DNA from: Muribaculaceae bacterium
GTDB lineage: Bacteria; Bacteroidota; Bacteroidia; Bacteroidales; Muribaculaceae
DNA: 6,840 nt
Assembly (NCBI GenBank): GCA_902836725.1
Contig: CADFRV010000135.1
Coordinates: forward strand, 1 to 6,840
Direction of reading: 5' to 3'
Shown here: one piece after another, positions 1 to 6,167 of the stretch
Numbering within the stretch: position 1 is the stretch's first letter
How the letters are laid out: the number at the start of each line of letters is the position of its first letter
Translations under genes and position numbers: made by a program
Notes under the pieces: model-generated
What the model was told of the DNA's origin: nothing
Database searches by the model: none
Seen by the model: the letters and a program-made list of their open reading frames with translations, nothing else

Positions 1-640
1 CGCACTTGAGGTTGAACAGACCGAATTTCTCCCATGCCGGCAGATACTCCTTGCCGATGGAGGCTTTGTCGATATCCTTGTCGTAGTCGATATTGAAGGG
101 GGGTATCTTGATCTGTGCGTAAGATCCGGGGATGAAGTTCATGTGTGCGCCTTCTGGAAGAGCCACGATGAACTCTTTGATGAAGGTGGCCACGTTGTTG
201 TTCGATACCACGGTACACTCGTATTCCTTGATGTCGAGCACCGAGGCGGGTACCTTGATATCGATGTCGTTTTTCACTTTCACCTGGCATGCGAGGCGCC
301 AGTTGTCCTTGATCTCCTTGCGGGTGAAGTGTACGGCCTCGGTGGGCAGTATCTCGCCGCCCCCTTCAGTGACACGCACCTTGCACTGGCCGCAGCTGCC
401 TTTGCCGCCGCAGGCCGAGGGGAGAAACACGTTCTGGGTGGCGAGAGCCGAGAGCAGCGGGCGTCCCGATTCAACCTCCACCTTCTTGTCGTCGTTGATG
501 GTGACCGTAACCTTGCCCGAGCTGACAAGGTAGCGCTTGGCCACGAGGAGCACTATCACGAGCAGCAGTGTGATGGCAAGGAAGATGCCGATACCCGAAA
601 GCAGCGTGGCTCCAAGTTGTGAGAGCTGTAATAAAGTCAT
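1..640 (-). CDS. nqrF: Na+-translocating NADH:quinone reductase subunit F, N-terminal half (cut by window edge)
   Basis: NqrF is the electron entry subunit of Na+-NQR: it oxidises NADH on FAD and passes electrons through a 2Fe-2S centre to the membrane subunits. The visible 213 residues begin MTLLQLSQLG. One hydrophobic anchor lies at about residues 11-35, followed by a ferredoxin-like domain at about 42-135. The cluster ligands are visible as C77, C83 and C86 in ACGGKGSCGQC, plus C118 in RLACQV. The beginning of the flavin-binding barrel follows (IPGSYAQIKIP, about 170-180). The rest of the FAD site and the NADH-binding domain lie beyond the left edge, since family members are usually a little over 400 residues. 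The start at 640 fits the family N-terminus and lies 25 bp after the nqrE stop. It is the last nqr gene of the operon. I see no frameshift in the visible part. Confidence 0.96.
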   Translation of the reverse strand, partial: MTLLQLSQLGATLLSGIGIFLAITLLLVIVLLVAKRYLVSSGKVTVTINDDKKVEVESGRPLLSALATQNVFLPSACGGKGSCGQCKVRVTEGGGEILPTEAVHFTRKEIKDNWRLACQVKVKNDIDIKVPASVLDIKEYECTVVSNNNVATFIKEFIVALPEGAHMNFIPGSYAQIKIPPFNIDYDKDIDKASIGKEYLPAWEKFGLFNLKC

Positions 641-665
641 TTCTTAAACTGTGTTGTGAAGGTTA

Positions 666-1283
666 TCATAATTTTATGCCGAGGAAGCTCATGAAAGCTA
701 TTCCCATCAGGGCACAGATGATAAAAGTGATGCCTATGCCGCGCAGGGGTGCGGGAACGTTGGAATAGGTGGTTACTCGCTCGCGTATGGCGGCGATGGC
801 GGTAATGGCCAGAAGCCAGCCGATGCCCCATCCGGCGCCGGCGCAGGTGGCGGTCCACACGCTGCCGAAATCTCTCTGCTGCATGAAGAGAGAGCCGCCG
901 AGGATGGCGCAGTTCACCGCGATCAGCGGCAGGAAGATGCCGAGCGAGGCGTAGAGCGAGGGGGAGTATTTCTCGACGGCCATCTCCACGAGTTGTGTCA
1001 TGGAGGCGATCACGGCGATGAACATGATCAGTGACAGGAAGCTGAGGTCGACTGTGGCGAAATCTTCGCCGAGCCATCTGAGAGCGCCTTCACGGAGCAC
1101 ATAGTTTTCCAGAAGGTAGTTGATCGGGAGGGTTATCACAAGCATGAAAGTGACCGCCACACCCAGGCCGAAGGCTGTCTTGACGTTCTTCGACACGGCC
1201 AGGAAAGAGCACATGCCGAGGAAGTAGGCGAACACCATGTTGTCAACAAAGATCGACCGTATGAATAGGTTCAGATTTTCCAT
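666..1283 (-). CDS. nqrE: Na+-translocating NADH:quinone reductase subunit E
   Basis: NqrE is a 205-residue integral membrane subunit of Na+-NQR, paralogous to NqrD. The two sit in the membrane in opposite orientations and together hold an intramembrane iron-sulfur centre between NqrF and the flavin subunits (established for the Vibrio enzyme). About six hydrophobic segments are visible. The signature Cys are C25 in LGMCSFLAVSK and C125 in PLIAVNCAILGG, matching the Vibrio ligand positions in context. The length is normal for the family. The start at 1283 gives the standard N-terminus MENLNLFIRSIFVDN. Upstream bases carry no clear Shine-Dalgarno, as is usual in Bacteroidota. It follows nqrD after 57 bp and precedes nqrF by 25 bp. 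The residues after GGSLF (MQQRDFGSVWTATCAGAG) differ somewhat from the Vibrio form, but the fold pattern is kept. Confidence 0.97.
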   Translation of the reverse strand: MENLNLFIRSIFVDNMVFAYFLGMCSFLAVSKNVKTAFGLGVAVTFMLVITLPINYLLENYVLREGALRWLGEDFATVDLSFLSLIMFIAVIASMTQLVEMAVEKYSPSLYASLGIFLPLIAVNCAILGGSLFMQQRDFGSVWTATCAGAGWGIGWLLAITAIAAIRERVTTYSNVPAPLRGIGITFIICALMGIAFMSFLGIKL

Positions 1284-1311
1284 TTAAGCTGTCTGGTTAG
1301 AAGCGTTAGAT

Positions 1312-1325
1312 TTTGCTGAGTGATT
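1312..1325 (-). repeat. 14-bp direct repeat, copy ahead of nqrE
   Basis: The minus strand reads AATCACTCAGCAAA here, in the 57-bp gap between nqrD and nqrE, ending 28 nt before the nqrE start. An identical copy lies at 1993-1980, in the last codons of nqrC. The gap holds no other obvious signal. Confidence 0.6.
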
Positions 1326-1340
1326 TTTGAGGGAGATGCG

Positions 1341-1967
1341 TTATTTTTCCTGCAGCTCCTTGTTGTAAGAGCGGTGAACCCAGATTATGCATGCCACCAC
1401 CAGAAGAGCCATCGGGGGGAGGATCATAAGGCCGTTGTCTGCATAGCCGGCGTCATACCAGCTCTGCGGTATCACCTTGTAGCCGAGCAGGCTGCCGCTT
1501 CCGAGCAATTCGCGGAAGAAGCCTACGATCACCAGGATGATGGTGTAGCCAATGCCGTTGCCGACACCGTCGAGAAACGCCGGCCAGGGCTTGTTGCCCA
1601 TCGCGAATGCCTCGAGGCGTCCCATCAGGATACAGTTTGTGATGATGAGGCCGATGAACACCGACAGCTGTTTGCTCACGTCGTATGCATAGGCCAGAAG
1701 GAGCTGGTTTACTATGATCACGAGGGCTGCAACCACCACAAGCTGCACGATGATGCGGATGTTGGTGGGTATGGTGTTGCGTATCAGTGAGATTATCACA
1801 TTGGAGAAGGCCAGTACCGCGATCACCGAGATTCCCATCACGAGGGCCGGTTCGAGTTTGGCTGTCACCGCCAGACAGGAGCAGATGCCGAGCACCTGCA
1901 CTATTACGGGATTGTCTTTAGAGAAGGGGTTGAAAAATATGTCCCTGTTGCTTACTTTATCTGCCAT
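1341..1967 (-). CDS. nqrD: Na+-translocating NADH:quinone reductase subunit D
   Basis: NqrD is the 208-residue membrane partner of NqrE, sharing with it the intramembrane iron-sulfur site and contributing to the Na+ path (family knowledge). The two ligand Cys are visible as C29 in VQVLGICSCLAVT and C112 in LIITNCILMGR, the same numbering as in the Vibrio cholerae protein. Typical family stretches include NPVIVQ, TAKLEPALVMG, IRIIVQL and GYTIILVIVGFFRELLGSG. About six hydrophobic helices are present. An extra Cys at residue 31 lies next to the ligand C29. The start at 1967 comes only 6 bp after the nqrC stop, which suggests translational coupling. The C-terminus HRSYNKELQEK is charged. Length and architecture are normal. 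Confidence 0.97.
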   Translation of the reverse strand: MADKVSNRDIFFNPFSKDNPVIVQVLGICSCLAVTAKLEPALVMGISVIAVLAFSNVIISLIRNTIPTNIRIIVQLVVVAALVIIVNQLLLAYAYDVSKQLSVFIGLIITNCILMGRLEAFAMGNKPWPAFLDGVGNGIGYTIILVIVGFFRELLGSGSLLGYKVIPQSWYDAGYADNGLMILPPMALLVVACIIWVHRSYNKELQEK

Positions 1968-1973
1968 GGCGTG

Positions 1974-2684
1974 TTATTGTTTGCTGAGTGATTCAAGATA
2001 AGCCTTGTACGGCTGGAGGCACTCGTCGAGCATGGCTCCCACACCTTTGGAGGTGATGGTGCCGCCAGATATGCCGTCCACGTAGTCCATATCTCCCTGC
2101 GGAAGCTGTCCTTTCTTGACTACCGTGATGGGGAGGAACATGCCGTTTTTGAACATTTGCTTGCCGTTGAACTGGTCTGTGAAAGCGGGCTTGGTTATTT
2201 CGGCTCCCAGCCCCGGGGTCTCCCCCTGATGGTCGAAGAAGGCTCCGTAGACCGTGGTGCCGTCGCTGTCAAGCGACACATAGCCCCAGATAGGTCCCCA
2301 GAGGCCCATTCCGGCCAGCGGGATAATGTATTTGGTGCCTGCGTCGGGGAGGGTGCAGATATACACAGGGAGCATGCGCTCGCTTGCCGGCTTTTTGGCT
2401 TCCACTGCCACGTTGATGGCGAAAGCGTCGGCGCCTTCCACCGTCTCTCCCAGGCTGTTTACCACACATGTGGAGGTGATGTATTTCTTGTAGTCCTCCA
2501 CGACGGTAGATCTTTCGGTGGTAAGATGCACCGACTGCAGGATCTGCCTCATCTTGTCGGCATCGGCGTTCTCTGTCTGCTTGTCTTTGAGCGACATTGC
2601 CGTGAACGCCAGAGCTGCTCCGACTATGATCACCATCACTGTGATGTATATGATGGTGTAGGCGTTGCTCTGTTTGTTTATCAT
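1974..2684 (-). CDS. nqrC: Na+-translocating NADH:quinone reductase subunit C (covalent FMN carrier)
   Basis: NqrC carries a covalently bound FMN on its periplasmic FMN-binding domain and relays electrons within Na+-NQR. The 236-residue protein has one N-terminal membrane anchor (about 10-31, IIYITVMVIIVGAALAF) followed by a soluble domain. The flavinylation site is seen as DGISGGTITSKG, with the acceptor Thr at residue 209. It reads SGGT where many relatives have SGAT. Other family stretches are GLWGPIWGYVSL (about 127-138) and GETPGLGAEI (about 154-163). Attachment of FMN needs an ApbE-type flavin transferase, which is not encoded in this window. The start at 2684 lies 40 bp after the nqrB stop. 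The last codons contain one copy of a 14-bp repeat that recurs in front of nqrE. Confidence 0.97.
   Translation of the reverse strand: MINKQSNAYTIIYITVMVIIVGAALAFTAMSLKDKQTENADADKMRQILQSVHLTTERSTVVEDYKKYITSTCVVNSLGETVEGADAFAINVAVEAKKPASERMLPVYICTLPDAGTKYIIPLAGMGLWGPIWGYVSLDSDGTTVYGAFFDHQGETPGLGAEITKPAFTDQFNGKQMFKNGMFLPITVVKKGQLPQGDMDYVDGISGGTITSKGVGAMLDECLQPYKAYLESLSKQ
1980..1993 (-). repeat. 14-bp direct repeat, copy ahead of nqrD
   Basis: The second copy of AATCACTCAGCAAA. Here it encodes the end of NqrC (ESLSKQ) and finishes 12 nt before the nqrD start. It has the same orientation as the copy ahead of nqrE. Confidence 0.6.
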
Positions 2685-2724
2685 ATCTTCAGTTGCTTGT
2701 CTGAGTATTGTTGGATATGTTGTG

Positions 2725-3957
2725 TCATTTCTCGTCGGCGCTTGTGCGGGGCAGGCGTTTCATTCTGCGGCGCACGTTTGCCTCTACCACACAGTAGTCG
2801 ATGAGCGGTGCCATGGCGTTCATGAGCAGCACGGCGAGCATGGCGCCCTCGGGATAACCGTTGTTGTATGTGCGGATGATTATGGCTACGGCGCCTACGA
2901 GGAAGCCGTAGATGTATTTGCCTGTGTTGGTGCGGCATGATGTCACCGGATCGGGTGCCATGAACACTGCGGCGAAGGCGAATCCGCCGAGGCAGAGCTG
3001 GTCGGCCACACTCAGGTATGATGCCGGATATGTGGGGGTGGCGAATGTGTTGGCTATGAGGGCCATGACAGCGCCGCCGGCGAATACCGACAGGATTATG
3101 CGCCAGCTTGCTATGCCTGTCACAAGGAGCAGGGCAGCGCCGATGAGTATGCACAGTGTGGAGGTCTCGCCGAAAGAACCGGGTATCAGTCCGAGGAAGA
3201 GGTCCCATGTGCTGAGGGTCTCATGGGCGAGGTTTGTGAGCGAGTTTGCCAGTTCGGCCTGCGAGGTGGCGCCAGAAGTGGCGATCTGTCCGAGGGGTGT
3301 GGCTCCGGTGAATCCGTCGGGGGCGTTGCCGCCGAGGCCGAAGATGGAGTTGAGGGACACGAATACACCGTCGCCGCTCATTTTGGCGGGGTAGCCGAAG
3401 AAGAGCACGGCGCGGGTCACAAGCGCTACGTTAAAGATGTTGTAGCCTGTGCCGCCGAATACCTCTTTTACGAAGATCACGCTGATGGCTGTAGCTACGG
3501 CGATCATCCAGAGCGGTGTCTCGATGGGGCAGATCATCGGTATGAGCATGCCGGTCACAAGGAAGCCCTCCTGGATCTCCTCGCGGCGCCACTGCGCCAC
3601 TACGAACTCAATGCCGAGGCCTACCACGTAGGCTACCACTATGCGGGGCAGCACTGCCAGGAAGCCATACAGCATGAGGCTCCAGAAGGGGAAGGTGGTC
3701 TCGCCGCAGGCGAGCCAGTTCTGATAGCCGGTATTGTACATGCCGAACAGGAGGCAGGGGAGCAGCGCCACGATCACTATTATCATGGTGCGCTTGGAGT
3801 CCATGCTGTCATGGATGTGTACTCCCGAGCGTGAAGTCTCGCCTGGAGTGAACAGGAAGGTATCGAATCCGTCGAATATCGAGCGGAAAGCGTGAAGTTT
3901 GCCTCCGGGCTCAAATGACGGACGTGCCTTGTCAAGCAGTTTCTTTAGAGCTTTCAT
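2725..3957 (-). CDS. nqrB: Na+-translocating NADH:quinone reductase subunit B (covalent FMN, main Na+/quinone membrane subunit)
   Basis: NqrB is the large membrane subunit of Na+-NQR. It carries covalent FMN and riboflavin and contributes the quinone site and Na+ path (established for the Vibrio enzyme). The 410-residue protein opens with an amphipathic cytoplasmic stretch (about 1-55, including FEPGGKLHAFRSIFDGFDTF), then has many hydrophobic helices to about 385 and a basic, charged tail ending RRRMKRLPRTSADEK. The FMN acceptor is T220 in PDGFTGATPLG. Other family blocks are EGFLVTGMLIPMICP (about 130-144), KEVFGGTGYNIFNVAL (about 164-179), APDPVTSCRTNTGKYIYG and YPEGAMLAVLLMN. Length is normal for the family. 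The start at 3957 is preceded by A-rich sequence (AAAATAAGAA) rather than a Shine-Dalgarno. It lies 47 bp after nqrA and 40 bp before nqrC. Confidence 0.97.
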   Translation of the reverse strand: MKALKKLLDKARPSFEPGGKLHAFRSIFDGFDTFLFTPGETSRSGVHIHDSMDSKRTMIIVIVALLPCLLFGMYNTGYQNWLACGETTFPFWSLMLYGFLAVLPRIVVAYVVGLGIEFVVAQWRREEIQEGFLVTGMLIPMICPIETPLWMIAVATAISVIFVKEVFGGTGYNIFNVALVTRAVLFFGYPAKMSGDGVFVSLNSIFGLGGNAPDGFTGATPLGQIATSGATSQAELANSLTNLAHETLSTWDLFLGLIPGSFGETSTLCILIGAALLLVTGIASWRIILSVFAGGAVMALIANTFATPTYPASYLSVADQLCLGGFAFAAVFMAPDPVTSCRTNTGKYIYGFLVGAVAIIIRTYNNGYPEGAMLAVLLMNAMAPLIDYCVVEANVRRRMKRLPRTSADEK

Positions 3958-4004
3958 TTCTTATTTTGGTGTGAAAACAGTTTCTTGGTTGGGGAGTTGG
4001 CCGG

Positions 4005-5348
4005 TTATTCGAGCTCTTTGCGCAGGTAATCGAGACCTTCGCGCACGATTTTCTGAAGTTCGAGTTTCGATGTGTCGGCATATTCGGCCAGTGCGAAATC
4101 CTCCGGAGCCACCTCATATATGCCGAGTTGTTCCATGCGGTCGATGTCACGGCCGAGGATCGCCTTGATGAGGTATTCGGGAAGTATGTCCATAGGCATC
4201 ACCTTGTCGTATTCGCCGCTCATGATCATTGCGCGGCGTCCTCCGAGCAGGCGTGCGTCGGGGCTGAAAAGCTTTTTGCCGAGGAAATGTCCCGGGAAAG
4301 AGGGGCTTGTGCTCATCTTGCGCGGTGAGAGCGACGCCCAGCCCATGAATTCCGCCACATCGTCCCCTTCGGGGATGACCGTTATCTGGCGGTAGGGGTA
4401 GCGGAGATAGCCTTCAAGTGAGTCTTTATATCCTGTGAGCACGTTGCCCGAGATTATGCGGTGGTTGCGTCCGTCCTCTTTTACGGCTCCTTTGAGCAGT
4501 GCGCCGATTTCAGCACCTATGACGGTGCGGGCCAGATGGGGTGTGGCCACTTCCGAACCGGTCACGGCCACCACGGTTTCCATAGGCACTTTACCGGTCA
4601 GGGCGAGAACGCCTATGCGCGCGAGAGTAGTCAGGTCAAGGCATACCACTGTCTCCCCCTTGTTGACGGGAGCGATGGCGGCGATCATTGTGCCTGCGTT
4701 GCCCGAGGGGTGGGGACCGCTGATGTCGACCATCTCGGCTCCGGCGAGATCGGGCAGTTTCTGTCCGTCGCGGCGCGATACGTATACTTTTCCGCGTGTC
4801 AGCGATGACAGCAACTTCACTCCTGCCTCAAGTGTCTTGCGGTCGCTATCCTGAATGGCGGCAGCGCAGGCGAGGGGAGCGGAGTCGAAGCCTGAAACGA
4901 AAATGTCGCGGATTTCTGCGCCGGCTTCGGGCACGATGTTATACGGCCTCTGGCGCATCATGGCCCACAGGCCCGACTGCATGAGCAGTGCGCGTGTGCC
5001 TTCGGCGGAAGCGGTGGCTTTCTTTACGTCGTGTGTCACTGTCCCGCCGTTTTCCGTCTCGACCACGACACGGAGGATTTTACGGCGCTCTCCGCGCACC
5101 ACAGCCTTGACTGTGCCGGCTGCGGGGCTTACCAGTTTTATATCCTCATGGAGCTTGTGGCGCATCAATGGCTGCCCGGCGAGCACTTTCTCTCCCTCTT
5201 TCACCTCCATCTTGGGGATGAAGCCCTCGAAATCGTCGGGAATCACGGCGACGGTGGTTGTAGGACATGGAGTAATGTTCGTGAGATCTGAAACCGCACC
5301 TGCCAGATGCAGGTCCAGTCCCTTTTTGATTTTAATCCCGATACTCAT
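4005..5348 (-). CDS. nqrA: Na+-translocating NADH:quinone reductase subunit A
   Basis: NqrA is the soluble, cytoplasm-facing subunit of Na+-NQR that docks on NqrB. It has no membrane segment. The 447-residue length is normal for the family. The N-terminus MSIGIKIKKGLDLHLAG is the typical NqrA opening. A barrel-sandwich (lipoyl-like) region lies at about 33-98 (VKEGEKVLAGQPLMRHK, then SPAAGTVKAVVRG). Later family stretches are GPHPSGNAGT, SGNVLTGYKD and PYRQITVIPEGDD. The C-terminal part is charged and helical (LELQKIVREGLDYLRKELE). It is the first gene of the operon. The start at 5348 follows an A/T-rich stretch (ATTTTAAAAA), the usual Bacteroidota translation-start context. The leader upstream is about 140 nt if the proposed promoter is right. 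Confidence 0.97.
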   Translation of the reverse strand: MSIGIKIKKGLDLHLAGAVSDLTNITPCPTTTVAVIPDDFEGFIPKMEVKEGEKVLAGQPLMRHKLHEDIKLVSPAAGTVKAVVRGERRKILRVVVETENGGTVTHDVKKATASAEGTRALLMQSGLWAMMRQRPYNIVPEAGAEIRDIFVSGFDSAPLACAAAIQDSDRKTLEAGVKLLSSLTRGKVYVSRRDGQKLPDLAGAEMVDISGPHPSGNAGTMIAAIAPVNKGETVVCLDLTTLARIGVLALTGKVPMETVVAVTGSEVATPHLARTVIGAEIGALLKGAVKEDGRNHRIISGNVLTGYKDSLEGYLRYPYRQITVIPEGDDVAEFMGWASLSPRKMSTSPSFPGHFLGKKLFSPDARLLGGRRAMIMSGEYDKVMPMDILPEYLIKAILGRDIDRMEQLGIYEVAPEDFALAEYADTSKLELQKIVREGLDYLRKELE

Positions 5349-5489
5349 TTTTTAAAATATGTGTGGGTAAAATGTTTTGCTGCGTGAGAATTGAAAAAGG
5401 TCGAGTGTGTCCCCGAGCTGAGATGATTGGTCATGAAAAAATCCTTTCAGGAACTTCAATTGCGGATTTTTTTCCGCAATTAGCCTTTC
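5349..5489 (-). promoter_or_regulatory. nqr operon 5' leader with a perfect hairpin
   Basis: This is the presumed untranslated leader of the nqr transcript. Directly visible is an inverted repeat with 9-bp arms, AATTGCGGA at 5458-5466 and TCCGCAATT at 5473-5481, around a 6-base homopolymer loop (A6 in the transcript). Further downstream on the minus strand, a 4-bp hairpin (TCCT, GAA loop, AGGA; 5452-5442) is followed at once by six U (5441-5436), which resembles a very weak terminator. The 7-mer CCTTTCA (plus-strand reading) occurs on both sides of the main hairpin, at 5443-5449 and 5484-5490. The arrangement could be an attenuator, a protein-binding site or an mRNA-stabilising 5' hairpin. 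The sequence does not decide among these. Confidence 0.4.
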
Positions 5490-5495
5490 AAGCCG

Positions 5496-5503
5496 CAAAG
5501 ATA
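5496..5503 (-). promoter_or_regulatory. Probable -7 box of the nqr promoter
   Basis: The minus strand reads TATCTTTG, an exact match to the Bacteroidota sigma-A -7 consensus TAnnTTTG. Transcription would begin near 5489 and give a leader of about 140 nt before nqrA. No clear TTTG lies 19-21 bp further upstream; the nearest T-rich match (CTTTAA, 5532-5527) is poor and slightly too far. The call rests on the -7 box and its position, so it is moderate. Confidence 0.5.
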
Positions 5504-5591
5504 GTGATAATTTCTGTCTCCTCTTATTAAAGTGTGTGAAAAATGCGCATTATTTTTACCTCGATATATTGTTTGTGACAAAATCGCGTTA

Positions 5592-5757
5592 TTGATACAG
5601 CCGGGAAATCCGGGGCGCACACACAGGCGCCGGGCTTCCGGGCACAGCGAGCTCGTTGAAATGTTGGACATCAGATCCCGGCACCCCAGGCCCACACACG
5701 GTGTGGCGATCTCAGCCACCGCCGGCGGAGTATCATCCGGAACAGCCCCCGGGGGAA
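5592..5757. other. GC-rich intergenic block packed with short palindromes; no gene seen
   Basis: This block stands out from the AT-rich intergenic sequence on both sides. It contains CCGGG four times (5601, 5610, 5630, 5638), the perfect palindromes CGAGCTCG (5648-5655), CCGCCGGCGG (5719-5728) and CCCCCGGGGG (5746-5755), a hairpin GGCGC/GCGCC (5614-5618 with 5627-5631), and a hairpin CCACAC/GTGTGG with a 3-base loop (5692-5706). Open frames cross it on both strands, but they are rich in Pro, Arg, Gly and Cys without family motifs and I do not accept them as genes. It may be a structured RNA, a repeat or mobile-element remnant, or a regulator-binding region. The function is unknown. Confidence 0.4.
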
Positions 5758-5784
5758 TTTATGTTGAAAATCATTTGTGAAAAT

Positions 5785-5815
5785 TTTGTCATATTAAAAT
5801 ATAATGATAATTTTG
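5785..5815 (+). promoter_or_regulatory. Strong Bacteroidota-type promoter pointing toward exbB
   Basis: The plus strand shows TTTG at 5785-5788, a 19-bp AT-rich spacer, and TAATTTTG at 5808-5815. Both boxes and the spacing match the Bacteroidota sigma-A consensus (TTTG, 19-21 bp, TAnnTTTG) exactly. Transcription would begin near 5822. The next recognisable plus-strand gene, exbB, begins at 6258, so the transcript would carry a leader of about 435 nt or first produce a separate small RNA. No other full match occurs closer to exbB. Confidence 0.65.
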
Positions 5816-5821
5816 CAATTA

Positions 5822-6167
5822 GCTTTTGCTATAGAGTTCCTTGCCAAATGAAAGCCAACGGTGTTTATCGCCTAAAAAGTCAATGCCATGAACATAGTCT
5901 TTAATTTGCAGGAAATGTTAAAAGAGCTTGTATTGTTTAAGTTCCTGTTTCTATGAATTGACGTTTTCAACAAAGGCATTAGCTTATGACGCGTGGAATG
6001 TATGCCTCCTCCCATAAATGTGGGGCCATAATTTCTGTAACTCCGGTATTCTCTCCCTCCCCCTCCCCTTGTGCTGTGGCGCGCTCTGTCCGAGGCATGG
6101 AAATGCCATAAGGCAGCGTACGCGGAAATTCGGCGTTCTGATGTCCGGAACTTAAACTGGTTCGACA
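5822..6167 (+). ncRNA. Possible structured small RNA or long exbB leader
   Basis: This stretch follows a good promoter and has no convincing gene. Several inverted repeats are visible. CAGGAA (5909-5914) pairs with TTCCTG (5942-5947) and encloses TTAAA/TTTAA (5918-5922 with 5936-5940). AGGCAT (5974-5979) can pair with ATGCCT (6002-6007). TCCCAT/GTGGGG (6010-6015 with 6020-6025) closes a 4-base loop with terminal G-U pairs. GGCAT/ATGCC (6094-6098 with 6103-6107) closes a GGAA tetraloop of the GNRA class. As an alternative, GTATGCCT (6000-6007) can pair with AGGCA and TAC (6111-6115, 6119-6121) across a 3-nt bulge, enclosing the last two hairpins in one domain. I see no riboswitch, RNase P, SRP or tmRNA signature. 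A separate small RNA, a 6S-like RNA or a cis leader are all possible. Confidence 0.3.
6049..6070 (+). repeat. 22-nt pure pyrimidine tract (G-rich on the minus strand)
   Basis: All 22 bases are C or T, with C runs of 3, 5 and 4 separated by single T. The minus strand therefore reads GGGG-A-GGGGG-A-GGG. Three long G runs fall short of a canonical four-run quadruplex, but a two-layer or bulged form is possible, as is binding of a pyrimidine-tract protein if transcribed. It lies between two hairpins of the possible RNA. Confidence 0.6.

Noticed and set aside
143..622. Plus-strand open frame opposite nqrF
   Set aside because: nqrF on the minus strand explains this stretch with all four iron-sulfur Cys in place.
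2157..2804. Long plus-strand open frame of 215 codons
   Set aside because: It lies opposite nqrC and the end of nqrB, has no family motif, and its His/Gly/Cys-rich composition is typical of an antisense frame of GC-rich coding DNA.
3223..3834. Long plus-strand open frame of 203 codons opposite nqrB
   Set aside because: Complement of a well-supported conserved membrane protein; the translated sequence shows no recognisable domain.
5480..5780. Open frames on both strands across the GC-rich block (minus 5480-5719, plus 5532-5780)
   Set aside because: They have no family motifs, they overlap each other and the nqr promoter, and their biased composition follows from the palindromic GC-rich DNA.
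5476..5823. GCAATTAGC present near both proposed transcription starts (5476-5484 and 5815-5823)
   Set aside because: The two copies have different relations to their promoters, and a 9-mer repeat over 350 bp of AT-rich sequence is weak evidence.
5448..5947. Shared 9-mer AAGTTCCTG in the nqr leader (minus strand) and in the exbB leader (plus strand, 5939-5947)
   Set aside because: A 9-base match between two stretches of this size is expected by chance about once.
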